A DNA stretch of 64,000 nucleotides, taken from assembly GCA_024449915.1 (NCBI GenBank), contig JAMZAV010001429.1, forward strand, positions 98,207-162,206. Reading direction: 5' to 3'. This document shows positions 12,510 through 24,800 of the stretch, in pieces. The translations under genes were made by a program, and so were the position numbers. This stretch comes from Sweltsa coloradensis. Its lineage: Eukaryota; Arthropoda; Insecta; Plecoptera; Chloroperlidae. The notes under the pieces were generated by a model. The model worked only from the letters and a program-made list of their open reading frames with translations. It ran no database searches and was not told where the DNA came from. Numbering within the stretch: position 1 is the first letter of the stretch; every line of letters begins with the position of its first letter.

Positions 12510-13432
12510 TTGGATGAGCGTAGCGAGCGTAGCTAGCGAAGCGAAGATTCCATTCTACTACACTGGAGAAAAAAATCCGGAATATTTTTTTTTCTTCCTC
12601 TCTTTTTTTTGTATTTTTGTGTGTCTGTGAACACGATTCCGGCTAAACCTATACTCCGATTGCGATGTAAATTTATGGAGACTTCGAAATCTCTGAACTT
12701 AGAACTGCACCGTACGAAAAATTGATCAAAAAATTATTTCTTTTAAAAATCGCAATTTTACGATTTTTTTTTCGTTTTTCTTTTTTGTTTTTGTTTGAAT
12801 TTTTGTGTGTTTGTTAACACGATTCCGGCTTAAACCAATACTCTAATTGCGATGAAATTTTCTAGAGACCTTTGAAATCTTCAAACTTAGAAAATGCTAC
12901 CTTTTTGAGTGCAATCGAAAAATTATTTCTCATGAAAATCGCAATTTTACGATTTTTTTTGTTTTTATTTGTTTTTTAGTTTGTATTTTTGTGTGTTTGT
13001 TAACACGATTCCGGCTAAACCGATACTCCAATTGCGATGAAATTTTCTGGAGGCCTTCGAAATCTTTAAACTAAGACTTGCCACGTTCTTGGGTACAATC
13101 AAAGAAATATTTCTCAAGAATATCGTACTTTCACGATTTTTTACGATTTTTAGTGCGATATTTTCGTGACATTTGGGCCGATTCTGACCAAACGGGTGGG
13201 GCTACAACGTTCATATTTCACATGGACATTAAGGTAATGGTGATGTATTGATTTTTAAAAGAAAAAATGAAAAAGTTGGCCAGAATCTATAGAAATAAAG
13301 GTTTTAATATAAGTTGTGTTTAGGTTTATAATAACAATTAACAAGTAACAATAGAAACTTGACAACAATCACCTACAAAAAACTTACAAAAACGCTCATC
13401 CATCTACGCGGCGGGACTAAAGCGTTTTTCTT
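12510..13432 (+). mobile_element. Helitron-like element, family 2, copy a
   Basis: Begins TTGGATGAGCGTAGCGAGCG. The body has tandemly related segments built on TTAACACGATTCCGGCTAAA and AATTGCGATGAAATTTT. Near the 3' end is the inverted copy of the start (CGCTCATCCAT), followed by GC-rich CGCGGCGGGAC..GCGTT. The terminal CTAG is not evident, so the 3' boundary is approximate. Confidence 0.6.
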
Positions 13433-13439
13433 GTTAAAG

Positions 13440-13688
13440 TCCATCAGTTAGTGTCTTAGGAGTTTGTAAACGGTGGCTTTGAAGCCGTCCTAGCATCGAA
13501 GTACATAATAAATTCAGAGTTGTTCTGAATCGGCCTTGTTGATTCTGGCGTTGTTCCGCGGGTGTTCGCACAGTCCATACCTCTCGACACACGATCACTC
13601 GTCGATTGCGTCGGGGCTTACAGGGTAGGCTAAGTCGCTTTGATTTACTGTCCCCCACTGAAAATCAGTTATATAACTGAGTGGGTAG
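13440..13688 (+). repeat. Dispersed repeat ending in CCCCCACTG...GAGTGGG
   Basis: Matches 5460-5660 in reverse. It ends in a 35-base imperfect palindrome (13652-13686) that recurs at 52024-52052, 56002-56036 and 56260-56294. It is richer in G+C than its surroundings. The class is unknown. Confidence 0.5.
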
Positions 13689-13763
13689 ATTTAAACATCA
13701 AACTAAAAAAATATGTAATACAAAATTAATATGAAATATATTGCACTTTGTCCTAAATTGTTA

Positions 13764-16210
13764 TTGGATGAGCATACCGAGCGTAGCGAGCGAAGCGAAG
13801 ATTCCATTCTACTACACTGGAGAAGATTCCGTCTTTTTTTTCTGTTTGTATTTTTGTGTGTCTGTGAACACGATTCCGGCTAAACCGAAACTCCAATTGC
13901 TATGACACGTTTTAGAAACCTTTGAAATCTCTGAATTTAGAACTGCACGATTCGAAAAATCAATCGAAAAATTATTTTTCATGAAAATTGCAATTTTACG
14001 ATTTTTTTTCGATTTTCTTGTTTTGTTTCTGTTTGTATTTTTGTGTTTTGTTAACACGATTCCGGCTAAATTGATTCTCCAATGGCGACGAAATTTTCTG
14101 AAGGCCTTCGAAATCTCTAAACTTAAAACTGCCACGGTTTTGAGCGCAATCAAAAGAATTTTTTTAATTAAAATCGTAATTTTACGATTTTTTTTCGTTT
14201 TTCTTCTTTTTCTGTTCGTATTTTTGTCTGTTTGTTAACACGATTTCGATACTCCAATTGCGATGAAATTTTATGGAGGCCTTCGAAATCTCTGAACTTA
14301 GAACTGCCACGTTTTTGAGCGCAATCGAAAAATTATTTCTCATTAAAATCGCAATTTTTCGATTTTTTCGATTTTTAAATTTGGAAAAGCTTAAGTCCCG
14401 CCGCGTTGTTGGATGAGCGTTATTGGTGCATTGAGCTGCCATGTTTTATGCGGATTTTCTGTTGTTCTGTGATAAAATCATTACTAAGTTGAAGATTATT
14501 TAAAATTATATTAAATTAAATACGAAATTTACTAAAATTTTCAATTTTTTTAATAAATCGTAATTTTAAAAAAGGAAAAAATCGTAATATTGAAATTTTC
14601 ATAAGAAATAATTACTCGATTGCGCACAAATTTTACACAAAGAAAATTCATATAATAAAGGTTCTGTGAAAAAATCATTCCAATAGGATAAAGCATGTAG
14701 GTGTTATAAGTCAAAGAATTGTTTTAAAAAATTAAAAAAATTAAAATTTGATTTTCATAAGAAAAAGTTTATCGTTTGCGCTCAAATTTTACACGAATAC
14801 CAAGATTTATAAAATTAAGGTTATGTGAAAAAATCATTAAAATCAGATAAAGCATGTAGGTGTTATAAGCTGAAGAATTTTTTTAAAATTCGAACAAAAT
14901 CGTAAAGTTGCAATTTTAATGAGAAATAATTTTCCGATTGCGCTCAAAAACGTGGCAGTTCTAAGTTCAGAGATTTCGAAGGCCTCTATAAAATTTCATT
15001 GTAATTGGAGTATCGGTTTAGCCGGAATCGTGTTAACAAACACACAAAAATTCATACAGAAAAAAAATAAAAGGTAAAAAGATAAACATTCTAGATTTTT
15101 TTCTCCAGTGTAGTGAAATGGAATCTTTGCTTCGCTCGCTACGCTAATCCAATAACACCTACATACTTTATCCTTTTGTAATAATTTTTTCACAGAACCT
15201 TAATTTTATGAATTTATATATCGTTTAAATTTGAGCGCGATCAAAAAATTATTTCTTATGAATTCGCAATTTTACGATTTTTCAAATTTTTAAAACATTC
15301 TTCGACTTATAACACCTACATGTTTTATCCGATTGTAATGATGATTTTTTCACACAACCTTAATTTAATGAATTAATATATTTGTGTGAAATTTGAGAGC
15401 AATCGAAAAATTATTTCTCTTAAAAATCACAATTTTACGCTTTTACTATGATGCTGTGATAATGCTAAGGCTTTTACAATTTTATTTTTGTTAAAGTGAA
15501 AGGTGTTTTAGTATAAAAACAAACCATCTAAACATTTACCAGACGGATTTTATAATTTTTGTTTTGTTTGATAAATATGATTTATTTTCCTATGCATTGT
15601 TGGAAAAGGTATGTTTTTTGTAACAAATCTATATTTCCCATATTTTAACTAAAAAACTATAAAGCTCATCAAAAAGTGTCTAATGAATTTGTCAGAATAA
15701 GACTTGTGAGCATATTAGAAAAGAATTATCCGTTTATTTAAAAAACTGTAGAAGAAGTAGGAACAAATGTTAGCAAATGTGATAGAATAAAAGTTTTGAG
15801 ATAATAGCATTTTAAGTTTATTTATGTTGTGTTTTGGTTAATATGAGTGTAACATAGCCTAAAGGTTCAGTTTATTTATTGTACATGAACTCACTGGGTC
15901 TTTATAACCAGTTAATCTAGGATTCTTTAAAACTGACTAAAATTGTTATGAATAACACTGTATACAGCCCTTGATTAGGCCTAATAAAGCAAAATAGCAT
16001 GCAGCGCTCAAAAAAAAATCATTTGATGCTTTTAGCATTTTATCAACATAAAATAAATTTATGCAGTCAATAAATAAAAAAAGTAAACAAAAAAACAAAA
16101 CAATATAATGCAAAGTTGCTGCTTTTTCATACATTTTCAGTGAAATAACCCCCTAAACAATTACGCTCATCCAACAACGCGCCTGAAAAGGCGTTTGCGA
16201 AGCTTCCTAG
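13764..16210 (+). mobile_element. Nested cluster of family 2 Helitron-like elements
   Basis: The outer copy begins TTGGATGAGC at 13764 (host A before it) and ends GCGAAGCTTCCTAG at 16210 (host T after it), preceded by the inverted start motif CGCTCATCCAA and hairpin-forming CGCGCC/GGCG. Inside are further ends in both orientations: GTCCCGCCGCGTTGTTGGATGAGCG at about 14396 and CGCTTCGCTCGC...ATCCAA at about 15125-15152. Several copies are therefore nested or joined. There is no coding sequence of note. Confidence 0.6.
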
Positions 16211-16849
16211 TTATAATGAAAATCTGACGAGATTTTTAGACGGTGGTCAAAGCTCGGTTCAACTATAATTAAGAATAATGCTTAAAGGTCAATTTTAAAA
16301 TTTGTTTTATTGGTAAATCCAAGTAATTGTACATTTGACTCACATTTCGACCTTTAATTTACAACCTAAAATTAGGTTATTTTTGGGGAGTTGATTGTAC
16401 AAGATAAGCGCAATGCGCGATCAGAGCATATTTAATGATATAACATATTGTTACCTAAACTAATAACATTACTACAAAAATATTTGTTTGGTAGCTTATT
16501 TAATGTCAATTATTGAAAAAAGTAAGCACTATTTAGAAAATGTGTCATATTCGCGTTATATCTATGCATTCTGCAGTCTACATGTTACAGTTCATCGATT
16601 CAAAAATCTATAAAATCCTTTCAAATAAAAGAAAATAAGGCATATTTCTATACAATCGAATCAGCCCACAAGTACTATACCCGACCCGAATCTTGGCCAC
16701 CCGCAAAATGAATAATGTAATGTAATAACAATACAACAAGAAACGAGTGAATGTTTTTTGCTAGTCACACTCAACACTTACACAGATACATAACCCCCCA
16801 CCCCCTCCACACACATACCATAACACTTAACCCCTCTCCTCCAAACTTA

Positions 16850-17002
16850 TCGACAAAGTCAAACAGGTCATCTCTCCTCGATTACGTTAACCAGAAACCA
16901 CGCCTCCTTCTCCAACAATAGGACGTCCAATCTTTCCCCTCAGTGCTATATAAACAAGAACCCATCAGACATTCTAGTCTAAGCAACAAGTGACGGGAGG
17001 AG
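16850..17002 (+). promoter_or_regulatory. Conserved array promoter, gene C
   Basis: Almost identical to the gene B promoter: TTATCGACAAAGTCAAACAGG, CCACGCCTCCTTCTCC, GGACGTCCAAT (a perfect GGACGTCC palindrome, where B has GGATGTCC), CCCCTCAGTGC, TATATAAA at 16947-16954 and the leader ACATTCTAGTCTAAGCAACA. Confidence 0.7.
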
Positions 17003-20000
17003 ATGTCGAAACTTGTGGTCCTGGTGGTGGTGACTTGTGTGTTTGTGTCTATTGTTAAACCCGAGGCGAAGATAGGGGAACCATGTTCTGAAGCGAAGAA
17101 GTCGTTGGTGAAGTTCTCCATCAACACTAGTAGGAATCAGACTGGGCACTGGCAATCAAAGGTATTTGACACGGTTTTCAAACATTCTAGTCTAAGCAAC
17201 AAGTGACGGTACGAGATGTCGAAACTTGTGGTCTTGGTTAGTTAGTTAGTTAATGGGGTTTTAGGGCACAAAAAAGTAAAGTTATCAGTGCCCATCGAAT
17301 TTTCTGATTGCTAAATAAATATGAATTTCAAATTGAATTTAATAAAGTTTTACTTTTATTTAAGACAGTTAATACGTGTTATCGACTTGTCGTAGAGTTG
17401 GTCTGATATAATTGCTTTGATGGGTAGTGTTTTTAACCCTTTTTAAAATCTTTTCTATCAACTTCTTATATTGGACGGGGGATTCTCAAACCGTGTTTTA
17501 TAGTTAAAACTTTGCCACACTCATCACAAATGGGAGGATCTGGTGGTGGTGACTTGTGTGTTTGTGTGTTTGTGTCTATTGTTAAACCCGAGGCGAAGAT
17601 AGGGGAACCATGTTCTGAAGCGAAGAAGTCGTTGGTAAAGTTCTCCATCAACACTAGTAGGAATCAGTCTGGGCTCTGGCAATCTAAAATATTTGACACG
17701 GTTTTCAAACATCAAAATAATGTATTTGCAAAAATTTAGAATATGAACACTAATAATTCTTTTACTACGTATCTCTAAAATTTTTTTAACCTTTTCTTGT
17801 TTTTATTTTGATAAATTTATTCAAGTTGTATATTTTTCTGATCTTTAATCTATTTTTATGTTCTCTTAGTTTTAATTTTGATGATAGCAATTTTCAAAAA
17901 GAGTTGTTCATAGTCTTGTTTGTAAAACCCTTTGATAAACTTTAAATATTGGCCATCATAACTGAAATTTGAATCTCACGAATCATTTATGTTACTTAAC
18001 GCTCAGAGAACTATGTCGTTATATTTATACGATAAAATCACCTTTGAGGTCATAATTGCACATAATGTGATTATATATGTTAAATTTTTTAGAATGACCT
18101 ATTAAAATTATTGGTGTTTATAATGATAACAACTTGGTGTTTTGTTAGTTAAAAATTTTGATTTGATTTTAAATTCAATTTGAGTTTATTTATGTTTGTG
18201 TTAAAGAGCTCATGAGTTTCTTGGATAGCTTACATATTATTGAAAAGCAGTCCTAATATGTTGATACTTTACGCCTCTTTGTTATGAATATACTTAGCTT
18301 CCTCAGTTATTAAATTATGTGGTTGTGTATAGTTGTTGAAATGAATTATAAGATCACCATTTTAAAATTAATTAATTTAGATAGTAATACATTAAATACA
18401 AACATTTAATTCACTACAGCACTTAGCACAAAGTCTTGTCAGTACATCACAGTAATTTGTTAAATAAGTATGCCACTTCCTACAGAATGCCGTTGAAAGT
18501 CAACACACGTATAACAAACCAAAGTGACATATTTTTAAATGTTAAGATACTTATTAGTTGGTTAGTTAGTGATGTTTAAGGGCAAACAACACTTAAGTTA
18601 TCAGTGCCATAAATTTTTCCTGGTTGCTATTTAAATATGAATTTCCAAAAACGTTAAGTAAAATGCCATGTTCATGATTCTTAGATTGGTTTCAATCATC
18701 GTGGTGGAAAGACGAACATGAGCAAGTCTGACACTTGGTCATTGGATGTCGAACAGTCTACAACAACAACAACATGTGACGAAGATGAGGGGATAAATAT
18801 CATTGCCACAGTAAACCAAGGTATAAGTAGTAATGCTAAGTATAATAGTAGCAATGATTTGTATGAGCCCTCTGGTATACAAACTTATAGTGATTTATAT
18901 AAAACAACGATAATTCAAGCATAACACCCAACTGTTACAAATCTCAAGAACATTCTTAGATTGTTATCGCTTTCAGTATTAATTAAAAAATAGGAAATCA
19001 TTGGTTTTAAGCCTTCGTTTTAGGTTTAATGTGAAAAATCTGTTCAAGTGCTATGTTTTTCTTTTGTCTAAGTATAATAATTAGTTACGACCTACATATT
19101 AGACATAAATTGCATTAGAGAATAATAATGGGTAAAATGGGAAATGCGTTTTCGTCAAGAAGTGAGATTATTGAACAAATTACTACAACAATAATTAAGG
19201 TAGAGATTTATCTTATCTGTTTTCATCGTCGCCAAAACCACTATCCTATTATAATGTTTTGGCGTAGCACATAATTGTGATTCAAAATTGACAAAACAAA
19301 TGATAGTTTGCAATTGTACATGTTATCCTATTGTCTCTTTTTCAGTTCCTGACCCAAGCTTTCCCACGAAGCCCATCCCCAGCGACTACGAGCTGTTCCC
19401 AAGCATGGGGTACTACAAGTTCCACTCAGACAACGCTAACTGGGCACGTGCGCGGCAGGTGTGCGCAGAAGAGGGAGCGCACCTTATCATTATCAACTCT
19501 GAGAACGAAGCAAATGTACTCAAACAATTGTTTTCAAGGTTTCCAAAAGAAAAGCAATCAAACACTGATAATGCATATGACAGTGTTTGGGTTGGAGTCT
19601 ACGAGCAAGGTGTCCATGGACAATATTTTACCATATTTGGTAAGCTACTTTTATTACAAAATCGTTTTAGTTTTTATTTTCAGCTCACGTTTGAATAAAT
19701 CGTCTTTGAATATTTCCCCTCAAACCCGACACAATTTTTTATTGATGAGTATTGTTGATGATTGGGAAAAATCAATCCGTGCATGGTTTGGCTTTTGATA
19801 ACTTGTAAGATTTTGGTCTTTGTTACAAGAACGTAAACATAAGAGACCTCATTTAAATAACATGTTGATATTATTGAGATTGATGTTTCTTTAAGACTAT
19901 ACTTAGCAAATTTGATGTCAAATTATATTTTCTGTTTTTGTTCGCTTTGCACAGTTACTGCGAGATAAGAAATTATTAATTACTTATGTCCGTATCGTGT

Positions 20001-20877
20001 AAACAAAAATATGTGTAATCGGTTTAAAGGATAAAGTGAAGGAAAAGTTTTTTTTAACAATTTATACATAACTGTTATTTTGAAACTTAGATGTACACGT
20101 TCATAAATATACTTTCATATTTTGCTCATTATTATAATATATATCTTATTTACAACGTTTCTATGGAAGTCCGTCGTAACATCGTAACTAAGTGCATTTC
20201 ACATATTTTAAATAGCGTAGCAATAAATATTTGTATCTTGATTTGCTTAAATAATTTATAGTTAATAATAATACAAAACTGTAGAGAATTGTGTTGTTTC
20301 TGAACTGTTTTTTTACAACTCCAAATGGTTTGAAATGTGTGAGGCATTATTTCGTCGCAAATATAATTTTTTGTTAAGTTTTGGATTTTTTATATAAAAT
20401 ATCTAAATAAATTAATCCAAGAAAACTAGTAGGCCTACACATACCATCATATTTTCATATATCATCTGGCATTATTGTGATAAAATGAAAAACAGTTTTC
20501 TTACCTGTTGCCCATAAAATATGAATTTAACACTCAATCTGGTACATAGTGTATAAACATGGAGTTAATGTCATTATCGTTAATCCTACCAAACAGTGTG
20601 CATTAAAAAAATTAACACATTCTATGAATGGATACAGAATTACTTCGCTGTGCTTGATTAAAATTAGTCGAAGATGTGTCGGTCGTATCACTAACAAAAT
20701 ATTTTGTTGTGTTTTGCAGGCAAAACTTTAAATTCAACTGGCTTTCAACGATGGCACCCTGGTCATCCTAATAAAGCTGGTTCTGATGAGTGTATTTACG
20801 CCTACCGAACTACGGCTGGACTCGTTGACTTGGGCTGCGACAGAAGAGCTCCCTTCATTTGCGAGCTACCGTCATGA
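17003..20877 (+). CDS. Secreted C-type lectin (hemolymph LPS-binding-protein-like), gene C
   Basis: Exons: 17003-17161, 18685-18820, 19346-19639 and 20720-20877; 248 aa, phases 0, 1, 1. The signal peptide is identical to that of gene B; exon 2 differs mainly by one extra Thr in the ACA run. The CRD has GYYKFH, WARARQVC, VWVGVYEQ, LNSTGFQRW, DEC, LGCD and FICE. The tripeptide at the sugar site is HPN. Intron 1 contains a second, broken copy of exon 1. The start is set by homology and by the adjacent conserved leader. Alternative use of the broken exon is unlikely, because it lacks a donor GT. The predicted role is recognition of microbial surface glycans in hemolymph, by family. Confidence 0.9.
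17184..17718 (+). pseudogene. Broken duplicate of lectin leader and exon 1 in gene C intron 1
   Basis: The conserved leader and first codons recur (17184-17235, start codon at 17217), then about 295 foreign bases intervene. The rest of exon 1 resumes near 17531 (GGTGGTGGTGACTTGTGTG) with a small in-frame CVFV repetition and runs to about 17690. The donor GT found in B and C is changed to AT. It follows exon 1 of gene C by only 22 bases, as expected of a local tandem copy. It has no TATA box of its own. Confidence 0.8.
17236..17530 (-). mobile_element. Retroelement fragment with (TAAC)n tail inside the exon 1 duplicate
   Basis: On the minus strand this reads toward a TAACTAACTAACTAA tail. Upstream of the tail is a short frame with a CDECGKVLTIKHGL zinc-finger-like stretch. 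The tail-proximal part (AAGTTATCAGTGCC on +) recurs at 18551-18650 and 23150-23235. The class is uncertain: a 5'-truncated LINE, or a SINE sharing its tail. Confidence 0.45.
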
Positions 20878-21378
20878 TACACCTCAGTGCTTGCAGGGGA
20901 TCTCAATGAAAAACTGTGAGGTGTCACGATGATTAGCTAAAATAACTGTAATTGAGCGATTTTTGAGTGAAAAAAATCACATTAAATATTGCTAGTATTG
21001 AAAGCCTGGTTTTGCTCCTGCTAATACATTCAAAATAACTGTATGAACGGCAAAAATGTGTCGTAAAGAATCATACAAAAGTATTCTCCCAATTCATTTT
21101 CTATTTTCTGGGTATCCATTAAATGACATTTTGAATTCAGGCTATAAAGCAAAATGTCTGGACCGGCACCTCCACCAAAAATGTTTGTAAATTCTGGACC
21201 GGCACCTCCACCATCAAACCAAAAATAATTTGTATTACCTAATCGGGTACATTTCGTTTACTATCATCATGTCAGCCTCTAATAACCAGACACAACGCGA
21301 ATTTTCGGCAACCCGCACACCAGTAAGTAATATATTTAAGACAGGAAACTAGTCAATGTTTTAATAGAAATCGATCCA

Positions 21379-21547
21379 AAATTAAAAAATCCATCCCTGC
21401 GGGGTATCGATCCCGGTCTCCCGAATGCAGGTCGAGTGCTTTACCTCCGAGCTAGCACTTTTTTTAAAAGTTATTAATTTCTGGATTGATTTCTATAAAA
21501 TCAATTACATCTACGGGAGTGTTTCCCGATTAATGAAATTAAAAAAT
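21379..21547 (-). mobile_element. tRNA-derived SINE with 12-bp target duplication
   Basis: The minus strand reads GCTAGCTCGGAGGTAAAGC (box A region) and ACCGGGATCGATACCCCGC (box B). The body at 21391-21535 is flanked by AAATTAAAAAAT at 21379-21390 and again at 21536-21547, an exact 12-base duplication. It is a recent insertion between genes C and D. Confidence 0.75.
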
Positions 21548-21669
21548 AGTCAATGTTTATTGCGAAACTCATCAACACAGTTGTAAACAGCCCCCCTCCC
21601 TCCTCCCCCACAGAAAACACACAACCTCATATTAATCTGGAGGAGGCTACCAAACCCCTCTCCTTCCAA

Positions 21670-21826
21670 CTTATCGACAAAGTCAAACAGGTCTTCTCTC
21701 CTCGATTACATTAACCAGTAACCACGCCTCCTTCTCCTACAAAAGGACGTCCAATATTTCCCCTCAGTGCTATATAAACCAGATCACATCAGACATTCTA
21801 GTCTAAGCAACAAGTGACGGGAGGAG
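21670..21826 (+). promoter_or_regulatory. Conserved array promoter, gene D
   Basis: Same block as B and C, with TATCGACAAAGTCAAACAGG, CCACGCCTCCTTCTCC, GGACGTCCAAT, CCCCTCAGTGC, TATATAAA at 21771-21778 and the ACATTCTAGTCTAAGCAACA leader. It is intact although the gene behind it is damaged. Confidence 0.65.
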
Positions 21827-24800
21827 ATGTCGAAACTTGTGGTCCTGGTGGTGGTGACTTGTGTGTTTGTGTCTATTGTTAAACCCGAGGCGAAGATAGG
21901 GGAACCATGTTCTGAAGCGAAGAAGTCGTTGGTGAAGTTCTCCATCAACACTAGTAGGAATCAGGCTGGGCACTGGCAATCAAAGATATTGGACACGGTT
22001 TTCAAACATCAAAATAATGTATTTGCAAATATTAAGGAAATGTGCCAAAATAAATATTTTCTTATCATGAATTACAATATTCGTTTATTAATCAGTACAA
22101 ATAATTTTTTTCATTCCTTTACCACTGATAGTTTTTGTTTTAGATATTTTTATTAAAACCATTCCATGTTTTTATTGAAACATGAAAATTTATTTAAAAT
22201 TTTACCGCTGGAATCCTGTTTGATGGTGCAATGTATGCCCAGACTCTGATTTTTACTAGGTATGTTTTGATTAACACAATTCTTAAAAGATGATCGAGGG
22301 ATTTTTGGGAGTAAAAGCGCGGTAAAAATCAATCATGATTGCCAATCACACAGGATTTAAACCCGGTATCTCGCGAAACAAAGTTTAATGCTTAACGCTT
22401 GAGCCAACACTGTCGATATATTTTGGATGACTACAAATCACTTTTCGAGAGTTAGAATTTCAGGATTTTTTTAAATATTAGCATTATAAATTATTAAAAT
22501 CATATTTTAAATTAATCTGTGTGTTATTAAAAAATCTGTTTTGTTTTGTTAGTTGATTATTTTGATTTTACTTTTTATTCATTTAGAGTTTATTAATGTT
22601 TGTCATAAATAGCTAATGTGTTCCTTGGATATCGTATATTTGGTTGTAAAGCATTGGTCTTATATATTGTTATTGTATGCTTTTGTGTGATGCATATACT
22701 TGACTTCCACAGGTGTTAAATTACGTGGTTGTGTTCAGTGGTTGTACAAATTGTACATTTAACCTTTTTAAAATTAATAAATTTAGGCTAGATAGTAAAA
22801 GCAAAGTTTGTTTCTAATGACTTAATTTTGAGTTTTGGGAAAAGTGAATTGTTTATGGAAGGGCAAATGTGTTTTAATTTTATTTACTGTATGCCCTACG
22901 TGTAGTTTCTTTTTCAGGTTTGTTATGTCGTTAATGTTATGTTGTTTTTATAATAACTTTTTATTTCGTGTTGTTAAATTATTCTGAGATTAATAAAAGA
23001 TTATAACACAAAGCACAAACACATACCAGTGGGTCACATTGATGTAGATTAAAATAAATAAGTCAATTTCATACCAGAAGGCCGTTTAAAAACTCGACAT
23101 ACGGTATAAACAAAACCACAGTTACATATCTTTTAATGTTAAGATTATTATTAGTTGGTTTAGTTAGTGAGGTTTAAAACAAACAACACCAAAGTTATCA
23201 GTGCCCATAATTTTTTCCTAGTTTAGGAATTTCCAAACACTTTAAGAAATATGTCATGTTCACGATTCTTAGATTGGTTTCAACCATCGTGGTGGAAAGA
23301 CGAACATGACCAAGGCTGACACATGGTCATTGGATGTTCAAAAACAGTCAACAACAACAACAAAACCCATTTTGGACAAAAATGGGGGGAGATCACCCTT
23401 GGCCCAGAAACCCAAGGAAAACCTATAATGTTTAAAAGGGTTTGTTCCCAATTTAGAAAGGTTTAAAATAACAAGTGTATAGTGACTAATAAAAAAAAAC
23501 CAAAAATTTAAAAGGGCATTTTTAAAACTAAATGTAATAAACACACAAGAGAAAACTCTTTTAGTTATCACTTATGAGAGTTATATGTTATATTATTTAA
23601 AAATAGTTTGTTTAACAACTTCATTTTTGATCTTATAATAAATATCTGGTTAAGTGCTATGTTTTTCTACTAGGGCCCCAAAAAATTTAATTTCAGTTTC
23701 GCCCTACTTGCTGGGACAAAAATTGCATGGAAAAAAGTGAAAAAAGGGAAATATTTGCGTTTTCCTGAAATAAAAGAATTTTTTTAATAGACACTGAAAA
23801 AAATTTTGTACAAGAGTTAAAAAATCTGAAATTTTCCCTTAAAAGGGGGTTATTCATTTTCCCACACACAATCTTACTCTGTTTAAAAATTTAATAAAAT
23901 GATATGTTATTAAAATGTCTCTATGACAGAGCCCGCCCCAAGCCCACCACGAACCCCATCCCTCCCGGGACAAACGAGCTGTTCCCAACCCGTGGGGTTT
24001 ACTAAATTTCCCCCGGGAGAGTGTACTGGGCACGTGGCGGCAGGTGTGCGCAGAAGGGGGGGCCGCCCCTTATCATTTTTAAAAACTCTGAGAAACGAAG
24101 CGAATGTAATAAAACCCAATTCTTCGCGGGGTTTCCCCAAAAGAAAAGTACCCAAAACAGGACGATATGACAGCATTTGGGTTGGATGTCCCGGAAAGGT
24201 GTCAATGGGAAAATTTTTTAAAACCATTTTTGGGTTTAAGAATGTTTTAAAACCCTCCCAATCTTCCAGTTGACCCCCATTTTGCTTTAAGGGCGTTTAC
24301 AATTTTATGCCCAAATTTTTTTTAAGGGGGCATTTGAATTTTCTATGAAAAATTTCCTTTTCCCACCCTTTCCCAAACCAGGTAAAAATTTATAATGGAA
24401 TAATAATTTTTAATTTTTGAATTGTAAATTTGCATTTTTCCCCAAAAAAAACAAAATTTTTTAAAAAAAGGGAAATTTCAAATGCTTTGTGTTTTTCCTT
24501 TTTAAAAGGGACGAATTGAAATTTTAAGGGAAAAATTAAAAAAATAGAAGAAAATATGAAAAAACGGGGTTTTTTTTTTTAAATTTGGGGTTTTTGAGAT
24601 AAAAAAAACCCAAAAAATATGCAACCCAACTCGCGAATAATCTATTTTTTCGAGCATTTATTAAAAACATTTTAACATAAAAGTTGTTAAATTCAAAATA
24701 CCGAATTGTCCATAATTTCCCAATTAGAGAAAGGAAAAAATATTTGAAAAAATCTAAAAAACATTTTAAAAAAAATTTCGAAATTTTCTAAATAAATTTT

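Noticed and set aside
24002..24227. Minus-strand frames over lectin exon 3 of gene D
   Set aside because: They are shadows of the plus-strand exon, opened by homopolymer errors.
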